In this document: positions 33,740 through 42,857 of the stretch, piece by piece
Layout of the letters: each line of letters starts with the position of its first letter
Numbering within the stretch: position 1 is the stretch's first letter
Origin: JAGLHV01 sp023143305 [NCBI: Clostridia bacterium]
GTDB lineage: Bacteria > CBDUZB01 > JAGLHV01
Length of the DNA stretch: 48,712 nucleotides
Direction: 5' to 3'
Assembly (NCBI GenBank): GCA_030637025.1
Contig: DAOVVV010000021.1
Coordinates: 1-48,712 of the forward strand
Made by a program: the position numbers and the translations under genes
Notes under the pieces: generated by a model
What the model was told of the DNA's origin: nothing
Databases searched by the model: none
What the model saw: only the letters and a program-made list of their open reading frames with translations

Positions 33740-35716
33740 TTAAAACTTATAATTTACATTCCCGGTGATTTTTCTGCCTATTTCTTCACCAAAAACTAAA
33801 CCAGGAATATTTCCCGGGGTATATTGATAATGTTCATCCTTAAAAAGATTAAAGGCGGCCACAGCTATCTCTAAATTATCGTTTATCTGATAACCCAAAC
33901 GAACATTGACTAAAGTATAGGAATCAAGTTTAAGATTCCCCACCCACAATTCAACCTCATCTACATAATTGACACTTACATTTAAAGACAACCCATTTTT
34001 TAATTTAGCCCTTAACTCCGCATTAACTTTATTTAAAGGGGATTCTTTTCTGCGTTGATCTTTTTCGTCCTCATCAGAAATAGGATCATCTTCCAAATCA
34101 ATAATTTCCTGATAAGAATAATTAACCATTCCTGTTAACCCTTCAGCAATTAATACCTCTACGCTTATTTCCCCCCCTCTTCCCTCGGTTTCTCCGGTAT
34201 TCAAATAAGTATAGTATGGACCCACAGGTGAACCTGGATAAAGTTCATTAGGAACAGACGTTAATTTAGCCCGGGCATTAATAAAATCTTTATATTGGTT
34301 ATAAAATAAATCCACTCTTGCCTTTACTCTATCCACCAGTAAGGTTTGATAACCAATTTCATAAGTAGTAATTTTTTCCGGGGTTAAATCTTCATTTCCT
34401 ACTGTAGGTATCTCTACAATCATAGTGGGAGGAAAAGGAAGAGGAAGCCCGGTTTCAACCGTTACCTCTGTACTGGTTTCTGTATAGGATTCAAAAAAAG
34501 TAGGAGATCTAAACGCTGTAGCGGCAGATATCCTAAAAGTGTGATTTTTAACCGGAGAATAAATTACACTCGTTCTGGGAGTGGTATGATCTCCAAAAAG
34601 AGGATGATAATCATATCTCCCTCCTATAACTATGGACAGAGAATCTATTGGTTTAAACTCTTCCTGTAAATAAAAATCCCAGGTACCCTGTTCTTGTTTT
34701 CTATCTTTCAGTGTATCACTTTCTACATTGCACTGCCTGAAATTTCCTCCCAAAACAATAGAATGTTTTTCCAATAAATCTAATGCTTGCTGTATTTCTA
34801 TTTCATAAGTATCACTTTCCTGTTTATCTGTCAGAAGAGTAGTTAAGTCTAATATCTCTCCATCTACTCCCTCCCAATAAGCAAGCACTTTTAAATCTTT
34901 AAAATTATAATCCGCCTGAAAATAATCTGTTGTTCCCTTTTTTTCCATAGGAATATGACCCGCTGCCAGTTCTCCCTCCGTTTCTCCATGTCCGCCGGAA
35001 AAAGTTAATTTAGAATTATCATTAAATTTATAGCCTACGGCTACATTTCCCCGTGGTATTCCGTCTAAACTTTCTTTATCCTTTATCCACTGGTCTGTTT
35101 GATACCAACCTAAAGATACTTTATAGTCTAATTTATCTATTACTCCTGCCTGAATCACTGATCCTAAGGAAGTATTATATTCTCCTGCAGTAAAGGAAAT
35201 GGATGTTCCTTTTAATTTTTCAGGTGATTTAGTAATAATATGAATTACTCCGGAATAAGCATTAGCTCCGTACAAAGCCGAACCGGGGCCCCTGATTATT
35301 TCAATCCTTTCAATCTCTTCCAATGAAACAGTTAATGACTCCCAAAAAACATTTCCCAGGAGTTTCAAATAAATAGGCCGACCGTCAACCATTACTAACA
35401 TTTTGTTATAAAGCCGGTGATTAAGCCCACGCGCAGCAACATTAAAATCCGAAGCAGTAACCGCCATAACATCCATACCGGGTACCATTCTCAAAAGGTC
35501 AGGAACATTCGTTGCCCCCGATTGGTGAATATCTTCTGCAGTAATTACAGTGATAGCAGAAGGAGCTTCACTTATTTTCTGCTCATACCGGGAGGCAGTA
35601 ACAACCATCTCCTCCTCGCTAAATAAAATAAGCTCCGATGCAAAAACTAAACTACTGCTAACAGCCAGCATTACTACCAGAAAACCCACTCTTAATACGG
35701 AAAAAACATTTTTCAT
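33740..35716 (-). CDS. TonB-dependent outer-membrane receptor, ligand unknown
   Basis: 658 residues. Signal peptide about 1-27 (cut after VFASE-like region), a TonB box-like EEMVVTASRYEQ, and a plug with IERIEIIRGPGSALYGANAYSGVIHIITK (key RGPGSALYG). The barrel ends in KF. AAAGGAGG precedes the ATG. It is distinct from the BtuB-like receptor and no riboswitch is seen upstream. The preceding gene (54 bp) is a solute-binding protein, so the two may be co-transcribed and share a ligand. Siderophore, corrinoid or another metal complex are all possible. Confidence 0.88.
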   Translation of the reverse strand: MKNVFSVLRVGFLVVMLAVSSSLVFASELILFSEEEMVVTASRYEQKISEAPSAITVITAEDIHQSGATNVPDLLRMVPGMDVMAVTASDFNVAARGLNHRLYNKMLVMVDGRPIYLKLLGNVFWESLTVSLEEIERIEIIRGPGSALYGANAYSGVIHIITKSPEKLKGTSISFTAGEYNTSLGSVIQAGVIDKLDYKVSLGWYQTDQWIKDKESLDGIPRGNVAVGYKFNDNSKLTFSGGHGETEGELAAGHIPMEKKGTTDYFQADYNFKDLKVLAYWEGVDGEILDLTTLLTDKQESDTYEIEIQQALDLLEKHSIVLGGNFRQCNVESDTLKDRKQEQGTWDFYLQEEFKPIDSLSIVIGGRYDYHPLFGDHTTPRTSVIYSPVKNHTFRISAATAFRSPTFFESYTETSTEVTVETGLPLPFPPTMIVEIPTVGNEDLTPEKITTYEIGYQTLLVDRVKARVDLFYNQYKDFINARAKLTSVPNELYPGSPVGPYYTYLNTGETEGRGGEISVEVLIAEGLTGMVNYSYQEIIDLEDDPISDEDEKDQRRKESPLNKVNAELRAKLKNGLSLNVSVNYVDEVELWVGNLKLDSYTLVNVRLGYQINDNLEIAVAAFNLFKDEHYQYTPGNIPGLVFGEEIGRKITGNVNYKF

Positions 35717-35769
35717 TCTTTTTCCTCCTTTTTTAAAATATATAAAACTTTTGTTTTTTTAAATCCTAA

Positions 35770-36765
35770 CTAATTAAAAACCTTATAAGCTTCTTTTAAG
35801 ATCTGAACAGGAATCTCTATTCCTACATGTTTGGCAACCCTAACATTCACCGATAAAAGGGCTTTCCTGGGGAAAGTAACCGGTAACGTCCCGGGATTTT
35901 CCCCATTTATTATTTTCCAGGATAATTCCCCTCCCTGACGGCCAATATCTTCATAATCACAACTTAAAGCCAATAGAGCCCCCTTTTGTACAAGATGAGC
36001 TGCATACCCCATAACAGGAACTTTGTTCTTTAAAGTAAGCGATAATATATACTGCAAAGACTGCTCACTATCCACAGTACTATCCGGAATTAACCATAAC
36101 ATATTAATTTCGCTGATTAACCCGGTAAGAACATTCGGAACATCTTTGGAAGAAAGAACACTAACCGCTTTTAATTCCATTCTGTTTTTTTTGGCAAAAG
36201 AATCAGCATTTTTAATCATTTCGCTTGATTCAAGAGGATTATACATTACTCCGATATTTTCTATCCCGGGAATAACTGATTTCATTGCCTGCCAATGCAG
36301 ATAAACAGGAATTTTCATTGTCGTTCCGGTAAAATTATTTCCTGAATTTTGATTACTTTTCACAAAACCATTTTTCCGGGGATCTAACACCATCAGAAAT
36401 ATTACCGGAACATCCCTTATTTCCGCCTGGTGTATTTTCTTCGTTGCCTCAGTTCCAACAGTTAATATTAAATCCGGTTTTTCCTCTTCAATCTTCTTAA
36501 TGATTGCTTTTTCTTCTTTTCTTTTACCCTTTAACAAATAATAATTTAAAATTAAATTTTTACCTTCGGTATACCCTTTTTCTTCCAACGACTCAAAAAA
36601 CCCTTTTAATGCACTATTATATGGTTTAATATTCAAACTCTTAATAACATAAATATTAACTACTTTACCAGCGGATATTGCTCCTGTTTTTCCTATAAAT
36701 AGTATTCCAATACATAATAAAAATATTACTGTCTTTTTATATTTAAAACTATTTTTTCTCTCCAT
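35770..36765 (-). CDS. ABC-type solute-binding protein (PF04392 type), copy 2
   Basis: 331 residues, clearly paralogous to the protein at 31231-32223 along its whole length (IKSLNIKPYNSALKGFFESL, DLILTVGTEATKKI, IPVQILKEAYKVFN). Secretion signal at the N-terminus (about 10-32), no lipobox. A periplasmic ligand-binding protein without a transporter partner in the window. It is the first gene of a two-gene unit with the TonB receptor. The promoter and palindrome are at 36895-36924. Confidence 0.82.
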   Translation of the reverse strand: MERKNSFKYKKTVIFLLCIGILFIGKTGAISAGKVVNIYVIKSLNIKPYNSALKGFFESLEEKGYTEGKNLILNYYLLKGKRKEEKAIIKKIEEEKPDLILTVGTEATKKIHQAEIRDVPVIFLMVLDPRKNGFVKSNQNSGNNFTGTTMKIPVYLHWQAMKSVIPGIENIGVMYNPLESSEMIKNADSFAKKNRMELKAVSVLSSKDVPNVLTGLISEINMLWLIPDSTVDSEQSLQYILSLTLKNKVPVMGYAAHLVQKGALLALSCDYEDIGRQGGELSWKIINGENPGTLPVTFPRKALLSVNVRVAKHVGIEIPVQILKEAYKVFN

Positions 36766-36894
36766 TTATTTCCCGAATTTCTCTGAATATTATTTATATA
36801 AGATTCTAATATTAATATAGGTTTATACCATTTCAAAACCATTACCGTAATTATCCGCTATTTATTTTTTATTTTAAGTCAACTTTCACGATTA

Positions 36895-36924
36895 AATGTA
36901 CTACAAGTTTAGTACCCTTGTCAA
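36895..36924 (-). promoter_or_regulatory. Promoter with operator-like palindrome for the receptor unit
   Basis: TTGACA (36924-36919), 18-nt spacer, TACATT (36900-36895). The palindrome GTACTA-N6-TAGTAC (36898-36915) fills the spacer, a classic place for a repressor. Leader to the ATG is about 130 nt. The rest of the 36766-37210 gap holds only the flippase promoter. Confidence 0.55.
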
Positions 36925-37130
36925 GAAAATTAGGTCTAAAATTTAAATTAACTTCATAAAAACATTTATCCTCTTAAATATCTCAAAAATAAATACGCTG
37001 ACTACAACCCTGTTTTAGTAAAAAAAGAAAAGCCCCCGTTCCAAAATGTATTTTCTCTCTGATAAGTTTTAACACAAAAACAAAAATTATGAACCCGATA
37101 AAATATAATAAAATTTCACTCATAGTTTAC

Positions 37131-37159
37131 TTGACAAAAAAATGTAATTTTAGTATAAA
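37131..37159 (+). promoter_or_regulatory. Promoter of the flippase gene
   Basis: TTGACA (37131-37136), 17-nt spacer, TATAAA (37154-37159), about 50 nt before the ATG. Confidence 0.75.
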
Positions 37160-37210
37160 AAGAAAAAACTTAAAGCTCGTTTTTTACATACAGGAGAAAA
37201 CAAAAAAACA

Positions 37211-38185
37211 ATGAAAAAGAGTTTCTGGATAGGATTGGTTTTTAGTTTTATTTTTCTTTACCTTACTTTTAGAAAAGTAGACTTTCAAGAAATTAAACAG
37301 GCCTTAACCATGGTTACCTTTTTATGGATTTTTCCGGCAGTTATTACTTACCTGTTTGTTTTTTTATTAAGAGCTGTTCGTTGGAAATATATTTTTTCTC
37401 CTTTAAAAAAAACTCATTATCCTTATTTATTTTCTTCCTTAATTATTGGTTATATGGCTAACAACCTTCTTCCTGTACGCATGGGCGAATTCATCCGCGC
37501 TTATCTCATAGGGAAAAAGGAACAGGTTAGTAAAAGTACCGCTCTTGCTACTCTGGTTGTAGAAAGGGTTTTTGACGGATTAACTATTTTATTTCTTCTA
37601 AGTGTAATTTCTTCTTTTTTTCCTTTTCCCTCTTGGGTTAAAAAAATAGGAATAACCTCTTTTATCTCGCTTTCTTTATTAATTGTTTTTCTATACAGTT
37701 TATTACATTGGGAACAAGCTACTATAAAAATTTTTCGCAAAATTATTTTCTTTTTCCCCCTTTCTTTAAAAGAAAAAATAACTACTCTGCTCCGTTCCTT
37801 TGTTTGCGGATTAAAAGTACTCCGCCATAAAAAAGAACTCTTTATGGTTTGTTTTCTATCTTTTATGATCTGGTTTGCTGAAGCAACTACTTTTTACCTG
37901 GTCGCTTGTGCCTTTCATTTATCTATCTCCTTTTTTGGAGCTATATTTATAATGGGTTTAATTTGTCTGGGATTAATTATCCCTTCTTCTCCCGGTTTTA
38001 TCGGAGTATATGAATATTTCAGTATTACTGCTTTACAACTATTATCCGTATCTAAAAGCCAGGCTATTCCTTATACTATAGTTATCCATAGTTTGCAATT
38101 CTCATTAATAATATGTCTTGGTTTTTTCTTCTTATGGAAGGAAAATCTTTCCTGGAAACAATTACAATCAAACCAACAATCTTGA
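37211..38185 (+). CDS. YbhN/AglD-type membrane flippase-like protein (UPF0104)
   Basis: 324 residues with about eight membrane spans and the family pattern of lysylphosphatidylglycerol synthase transmembrane domains: LRAVRWKYIFSPL (about 51-63), YMANNLLPVRMGEFIRAYLIG (key NNLLPVRMGE), VERVFDGL, and SSPGFIGVYEYFS. Relatives flip or handle lipids and lipid-linked sugars; the cargo here is unknown. AGGAGA precedes the ATG at a rather long distance. It stands alone on the plus strand. Confidence 0.82.
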   Translation: MKKSFWIGLVFSFIFLYLTFRKVDFQEIKQALTMVTFLWIFPAVITYLFVFLLRAVRWKYIFSPLKKTHYPYLFSSLIIGYMANNLLPVRMGEFIRAYLIGKKEQVSKSTALATLVVERVFDGLTILFLLSVISSFFPFPSWVKKIGITSFISLSLLIVFLYSLLHWEQATIKIFRKIIFFFPLSLKEKITTLLRSFVCGLKVLRHKKELFMVCFLSFMIWFAEATTFYLVACAFHLSISFFGAIFIMGLICLGLIIPSSPGFIGVYEYFSITALQLLSVSKSQAIPYTIVIHSLQFSLIICLGFFFLWKENLSWKQLQSNQQS

Positions 38186-38271
38186 ATAAAAAAAATAAAG
38201 ACAGTTAAAAGACAGTTGAATTGGTTTAGATTAGTTTAGATTGGTTAAAGACAAAGACAAAAACAAATAAT

Positions 38272-38331
38272 GAAGGTGAAATGTGTTTTGAACGACTTAG
38301 CAAATTTTAGCAATAATAAGCGTTAAAAAAA
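38272..38331. repeat. Dispersed repeat family B, copy 2
   Basis: AATGTGTTTTGAACGA and TAGCAAATTTTAGCAA match 6904-6963 with few changes and the same strand. It sits between the flippase gene and the bidirectional terminator, preceded by degenerate GGTTTAGATT units (38221-38246). Confidence 0.75.
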
Positions 38332-38372
38332 GAAAGATTTTTGATATAAATATTCAAAAATCTTTCTTTTAA
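38331..38372. terminator. Bidirectional terminator between flippase and pfk genes
   Basis: AGAAAGATTTTTGA (38331-38344) pairs with TCAAAAATCTTTCT (38354-38367), followed by T on the plus strand and preceded by an A-run that gives T on the minus strand. Confidence 0.78.
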
Positions 38373-38402
38373 TCTGCAACTATTTCTTTACTTTATCAAA
38401 TT

Positions 38403-39431
38403 TTATTTAAAAAACACCTGAATTAAATTCCACCATTCGTCAGTGACCGTCTTCAACTTAGAGACTGCTTCTTCCAAAGGAACACCTACTATCCGATCAC
38501 CCTGCAACGCAACCATTTGTCCGAATTTTTCCTCTGCTACCAAATCCGCTGCTTTTACCCCTACCCGTGTCCCTAATATTCTATCAAATAAAGTCGGAGA
38601 ACCTCCTCTTTGAATATGTCCAATTACCGCAACTCTGGTTTCTACTTTTATTTTTTCTTCAATTATGTTAGCAATGTCCTCCCCTACCCCTCTCTTTTTC
38701 AAAATCATATGTCCAAACGGGTCTAATTCTTCTTTAGCCCCATTTATATTAGGAATTTTTACTCCTTCTGAAACTATTACTAAAGCTGTTTTCTTTCGAC
38801 TATAATCTTTTTTTAATTGCTCACACATTTTATCTATTTCCACTTCTCTTTCCGGAATTAATACCCAATCCGCTGCTGCACCAAGCCCTACAAATAAAGC
38901 TACCCAACCTGCATGTCTGCCCATTACCTCTAAAACCATAATCCGGCGATGGGAAGCACCTGTATCCTTTAATCTCTCTGCTGCATCTACTGCTACAGTA
39001 ACAGAAGTATCAAACCCAAAAGTATAATCAGTAGCAGAAAGATCGTTATCCATAGTTTTAGGGACACCTATACAATTAATTCCTTTTTTGCCCAGTTTAT
39101 TAGCAACACCCAGGGTATCTTCTCCTCCCATAGCTACAATTGCATCCAGACCTAATTTTTTTATATTTTCCTGGCATTTTTTTACATCGCCTTCTTTTCT
39201 AAAAGGATTAGTACGTGAAGTTCCTAAAATAGTTCCACCTTTATTTACAATATCTTCCACATCCCCTATTTCCAGTAGCTCTGCCTCGCCCTCAATCAAT
39301 CCTTTCCACCCTTCCCTTATTCCCATAACCTCAAAGTTATAATCCTTCGCCCTCATCACACAACCTCGAATAGCCGGATTTAACCCAGGACAATCTCCTC
39401 CACCGGTAAGAACCCCAATCCGTTTAACCAT
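38403..39431 (-). CDS. Phosphofructokinase, predicted pyrophosphate-dependent
   Basis: A 342-residue 6-phosphofructokinase of the group III type. GGGDCPGLN (10-18), GGEDT (102-106) and PKTMDND (124-130) are visible. The aspartate D105 and lysine K125 occupy the positions that distinguish pyrophosphate users (Asp/Lys) from ATP users (Gly/Gly), so PPi is the likely phosphoryl donor. The reaction would be reversible. It lies 30 nt after the ATP-type pfkA in the same operon. Confidence 0.85.
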   Translation of the reverse strand: MVKRIGVLTGGGDCPGLNPAIRGCVMRAKDYNFEVMGIREGWKGLIEGEAELLEIGDVEDIVNKGGTILGTSRTNPFRKEGDVKKCQENIKKLGLDAIVAMGGEDTLGVANKLGKKGINCIGVPKTMDNDLSATDYTFGFDTSVTVAVDAAERLKDTGASHRRIMVLEVMGRHAGWVALFVGLGAAADWVLIPEREVEIDKMCEQLKKDYSRKKTALVIVSEGVKIPNINGAKEELDPFGHMILKKRGVGEDIANIIEEKIKVETRVAVIGHIQRGGSPTLFDRILGTRVGVKAADLVAEEKFGQMVALQGDRIVGVPLEEAVSKLKTVTDEWWNLIQVFFK

Positions 39432-39461
39432 CTTTTTTACTCCTCCTATATTTTTTGTTTT

Positions 39462-40424
39462 TTATATAGCTAATATCTTAGCTAATTTATACATCTTTTT
39501 ATCTATTTCTCTTTTATTTCTCCAGGCACGACCTAAATCAGAAAAAATTATCCGGCCACTTTTTACTCCTACCACCTTACATTTCATACCTTTAAGTAAT
39601 CCCCCTACAGCAGCGTTACCCAATCGGCTGGCTAAAACACGACTCTGGGCAGTGGGTCTTCCACCCCGTTGAATATAACCTAAAATACTCACCCGAACTT
39701 CCATTCCGGTTTGGTCCTTAATCTGATCCCCAATAGCTATCGGATTTCCCGCGCCTTCGGCCATCACAATAATACTGGAAGTTTTACCCCTCCGGGACCC
39801 TTCTTGTAATTGTTTACTAATTTTAGTTAAATCATATTTTATCTCCGGAACTAAAATTACCTCAGCTCCTGAGGCAAGTCCAACTTCCTGAGCAATAAGC
39901 CCGCTTTTATTCCCCATTACTTCAATAATAAAAAGCCTTTCGTGTGAAGTTGCCGTATCTCTAATTTTATCAATAGCAGCTAAAGCGGTATTTACTGCTG
40001 TATCGAAACCAATAGTTGTATCTGTCCCAAAGACATCGTTATCAATCGTAGCCGGAATACCCACTACCGCAATTTTACTCATCCTATGTAAATAACAAGC
40101 TGCCTGAAAAGAACCATCCCCGCCAATTACTACTAATCCCTGAATTTTATTTTTCTTTAAATTTTTTACAGCTTTTTTCATCCCCAATGCCGTTTTCATC
40201 TCCGGACATCTTACCGTTTTAAGAATTGTTCCCCCTGAATTAATAATGCCACTAACCGAACGCAAATTCAAGGGCTTCCCCTGCCCGGCAATTAAACCGG
40301 CATATCCTCGCTCAAACCCGATAATTTCCAGTCCTTGATATATTGCCGTCCGAACCACCGCCCGAATCGCCGCATTCATTCCCGGTGCATCTCCCCCGGA
40401 AGTTAAAACTCCTATTTTTTTCAT
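39462..40424 (-). CDS. pfkA: ATP-dependent 6-phosphofructokinase
   Basis: A 320-residue glycolytic enzyme of the classic bacterial length. SGGDAPGMNAAIR (9-21), GGDGS (101-105) with glycine at the ATP-type position, and PATIDND (124-130), whose D128 is the catalytic base equivalent; the residue in the second donor-type position is alanine rather than the usual glycine. IEVMGNKSGLIA and IQRGGRPTAQSR are also typical. It overlaps accA by 4 nt (ATGA), as in the accA-pfkA order of many bacteria. Confidence 0.9.
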   Translation of the reverse strand: MKKIGVLTSGGDAPGMNAAIRAVVRTAIYQGLEIIGFERGYAGLIAGQGKPLNLRSVSGIINSGGTILKTVRCPEMKTALGMKKAVKNLKKNKIQGLVVIGGDGSFQAACYLHRMSKIAVVGIPATIDNDVFGTDTTIGFDTAVNTALAAIDKIRDTATSHERLFIIEVMGNKSGLIAQEVGLASGAEVILVPEIKYDLTKISKQLQEGSRRGKTSSIIVMAEGAGNPIAIGDQIKDQTGMEVRVSILGYIQRGGRPTAQSRVLASRLGNAAVGGLLKGMKCKVVGVKSGRIIFSDLGRAWRNKREIDKKMYKLAKILAI

Positions 40425-41431
40425 TGTTTTTTTCCCTTCTTTTTCCGCTGCTCCAATAAATTTATCGGTTTCTTTCCTGTGCCTGTTTTTATCTGTCCTA
40501 TTTTTCTAAATTTATTATATCGTTGTTCTATTAATTCTTCTGCGGTAAATTTTTTAAATTTTGAGATATTTCTGATTAGACTCTTTTTAACTTCAGCAAT
40601 TACCGCATTATAATCACAATGTGCCCCTCCTAAAGGTTCAGGAATAATTTCATCTATTATTCCATTCTTTAATAAATCAGGAGCAGTAAGTGCTAATTTT
40701 TCCGCCGCTTTTTTTGCTTCCGACGAATCCCGCCATAAAATAGAAGCACATCCCTCAGGAGAAATTACAGAATATATAGCATTTTCCAACATTAATACTT
40801 TATTTCCCACTCCTACAGCCAAAGCTCCTCCACTACCTCCTTCTCCTATTACCACACAAATAATAGGCACCCCAAAACCAGCCATCTCTTTCAAATTTGT
40901 TGCTATAGATTCTGCCTGACCCCTTTCTTCCGCGGCAATACCGGGATAAGCTCCCGGTGTATCAATAAAAATAATCACGGTCCTTCCAAATTTATCCGCT
41001 AACTGCATTAATTTTAAAGCTTTCCCATAACCTTCCGGATGAGGCATAGCAAAATTTCTCTCTTTATTCTCCTGAAGAGTTCTACCTTTTTGATGTCCTA
41101 TAACCACCACCGGATTTTTTTCAAAAAAAGCTATTCCCCCGACAATAGCTTTATCATCAGCAAAATTTCTATCCCCATGCAGCTCTATAAAATCAGACAT
41201 CAATCCTTTTATATAATCTAAGGTATAGGGACGATTAGGATGCCGTGACAATTTAACTTTTTGCCAGGGACTAAGATTAATAAAAATTTCTTTCTTTATT
41301 TTTAAACATTTTTTTTCTAATTTAATAATTTCCGAAGAAAAATCAATACCCTGATCTTTCTCCATGTTTTTAAGCTCTGCTATCTTTTTTTTTATATCCT
41401 CTATTGGTTTTTCAAATTCTAAAAAAGCCAT
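40421..41431 (-). CDS. accA: Acetyl-CoA carboxylase carboxyltransferase subunit alpha
   Basis: 336 residues of the AccA family, transferring CO2 from biotin to acetyl-CoA to make malonyl-CoA for lipid synthesis. Motifs: KLSRHPNRPYTLDYI, HGDRNFADD, GRTLQENKERNFAMPHPEGY (key NFAMPHPEGY), FIDTPGAYPG and GEGGSGGALA. ATG 41431 is chosen (AAGGTGATAAA upstream); an alternative start 11 codons up is less likely. The C-terminal tail is lysine-rich. Second gene in the operon after the outer-membrane protein. Confidence 0.93.
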   Translation of the reverse strand: MAFLEFEKPIEDIKKKIAELKNMEKDQGIDFSSEIIKLEKKCLKIKKEIFINLSPWQKVKLSRHPNRPYTLDYIKGLMSDFIELHGDRNFADDKAIVGGIAFFEKNPVVVIGHQKGRTLQENKERNFAMPHPEGYGKALKLMQLADKFGRTVIIFIDTPGAYPGIAAEERGQAESIATNLKEMAGFGVPIICVVIGEGGSGGALAVGVGNKVLMLENAIYSVISPEGCASILWRDSSEAKKAAEKLALTAPDLLKNGIIDEIIPEPLGGAHCDYNAVIAEVKKSLIRNISKFKKFTAEELIEQRYNKFRKIGQIKTGTGKKPINLLEQRKKKGKKQ

Positions 41432-41467
41432 TTTATCACCTTTTCCTATATTTAATGCAGACAAAAT

Positions 41468-42193
41468 TTAAAAAGAATCTATAAAATCAATTCTTACAAT
41501 CCTTTCTGTTGTTTCACTTTCTTCTCCAATTCTTTTTCCGGAAATTTCCACACTAAAATCAGGAGTCATAAACAAGCGTAACCCCATATTAAACCTATTC
41601 TGAGGAGTTGTTTTTATATTATCGTATTCCGCTAAAAAAATAATTTTATTTCTCATATTATAAGACACCCCGGTAAATAAATACAAATCATCGTCAATTG
41701 TAGCATTTTCAAATTCATAAATATTACAGCCTACACTAAATTCTAATCCGGGAACAAATACTTCCTTACTAAAAACCAAATAAATTCCATCCTCTCTTTC
41801 TGAATATTCATTTGTTTCACTATTATAAGTTCCATATCCCTGTCCATCAAATCCAAGAGCACAAGCAGGAAAAAAACCCATTCCATTAAACAATCTAAAT
41901 TTGACAAATAATTGCGGAGGTCTTCCTCTTGCTGATTCTCTTCCGATTACTTGTTCTACATCATAATAAAATCCAAAATTAAATCTATCCACGACCCCAA
42001 AAATAGCACGGGTTAAGATACTCCCTTGTGAATACATTCTAAAATTTAAATTATATTCTCCATACCCTAAAATTCCTGCTGTAGGGATATCAACCAAATT
42101 TAAACATTCTTCCCCTCCAAAAGCAGGAGAATAAATTAGATTCATCAAGAAGATTAAACTTATACCTAAAAGTCCGATATTTTTTCTCATCAT
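41468..42193 (-). CDS. Predicted outer-membrane beta-barrel, function unknown
   Basis: 241 residues: signal peptide about 1-25, then alternating-strand sequence ending in phenylalanine (DFIDSF). An early VDIPTAGILGYGEYNLNFRMY (key PTAGIL) and ALGFDGQGYGTY look conserved but I cannot name the family. AAGGAGGG precedes the ATG. It is first in the operon with accA, pfkA and the PPi-type pfk, an odd companion for central metabolic genes. Confidence 0.7.
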   Translation of the reverse strand: MMRKNIGLLGISLIFLMNLIYSPAFGGEECLNLVDIPTAGILGYGEYNLNFRMYSQGSILTRAIFGVVDRFNFGFYYDVEQVIGRESARGRPPQLFVKFRLFNGMGFFPACALGFDGQGYGTYNSETNEYSEREDGIYLVFSKEVFVPGLEFSVGCNIYEFENATIDDDLYLFTGVSYNMRNKIIFLAEYDNIKTTPQNRFNMGLRLFMTPDFSVEISGKRIGEESETTERIVRIDFIDSF

Positions 42194-42256
42194 TTATCTT
42201 CCCTCCTTAAATCTATCATGCTAATCCTTGTTTTAAGCACAAAAAAACACAAACAA

Positions 42257-42285
42257 AGTATATCAAAATCCTATTTGTTTGTCAA
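42257..42285 (-). promoter_or_regulatory. Promoter of the accA-pfkA operon
   Basis: TTGACA (42285-42280), 17-nt spacer, TATACT (42262-42257), about 60 nt before the outer-membrane protein start. Confidence 0.78.
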
Positions 42286-42307
42286 ACAACTTAAACCCGT
42301 AGTACTG

Positions 42308-42823
42308 TCAATTATTATTCTGACTCTCATTTTTTAAAGCTTCATTCTTTTTATAGACTATTTCTGCTATTTCCTCTTTATAATCCTTAATTTTTTTTCT
42401 TATCAAGGGCAGCTTAACCCCTAATATCTGCGCCGCTAAAATACCCGCATTCTTTGCTCCGGCCTTACCAATCGCTACAGTAGCGACCGGTACACCTGAA
42501 GGCATTTGCACTGTAGAAAGAAGAGAATCCATTCCCCCCAGACTCTGCGTTTGCATAGGAACCCCAATCACCGGCAAAGGCGTCCAGGAGGCAATCACCC
42601 CGGCCAAATGCGCTGCTCCTCCTGCCCCGGCAATAATTACCTGCAAGCCGCGATCTTCGGAAGTGACAGCATACTCATGAGCTATCTGTGGTGTTCGGTG
42701 AGCAGAAATAATACTTGTTTCATAACCTATATCCATCTTATCCAGTACATAGGTTACTTCTTTCATTACAGCTAAATCAGAATCACTTCCCATAACAATC
42801 CCCACTAAAATCTCTTTTTTCAT
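42308..42823 (-). CDS. purE: N5-carboxyaminoimidazole ribonucleotide mutase
   Basis: 171 residues, class I PurE of purine biosynthesis. MGSDSDLAVM (about 11-20), SAHRTPQ (about 40-46), AGAGGAAHLAGVIAS, PVIGVPMQTQSLGGMDSLLS (key GGMDSL) and VATVAIGKAGAKNAG are all family motifs. The C-terminal ~25 residues are charged. It follows greA by 34 nt and is probably in the same transcript. Confidence 0.94.
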   Translation of the reverse strand: MKKEILVGIVMGSDSDLAVMKEVTYVLDKMDIGYETSIISAHRTPQIAHEYAVTSEDRGLQVIIAGAGGAAHLAGVIASWTPLPVIGVPMQTQSLGGMDSLLSTVQMPSGVPVATVAIGKAGAKNAGILAAQILGVKLPLIRKKIKDYKEEIAEIVYKKNEALKNESQNNN

Positions 42824-42857
42824 ATATGCAATCCCTCTTTATAATTTTATTATTACT

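Noticed and set aside
33740-36924. Second cobalamin-regulated receptor operon
   Set aside because: No B12 box or GCAACNGTAA-type block is found in the leader upstream of the solute-binding protein and receptor; ligand left open.
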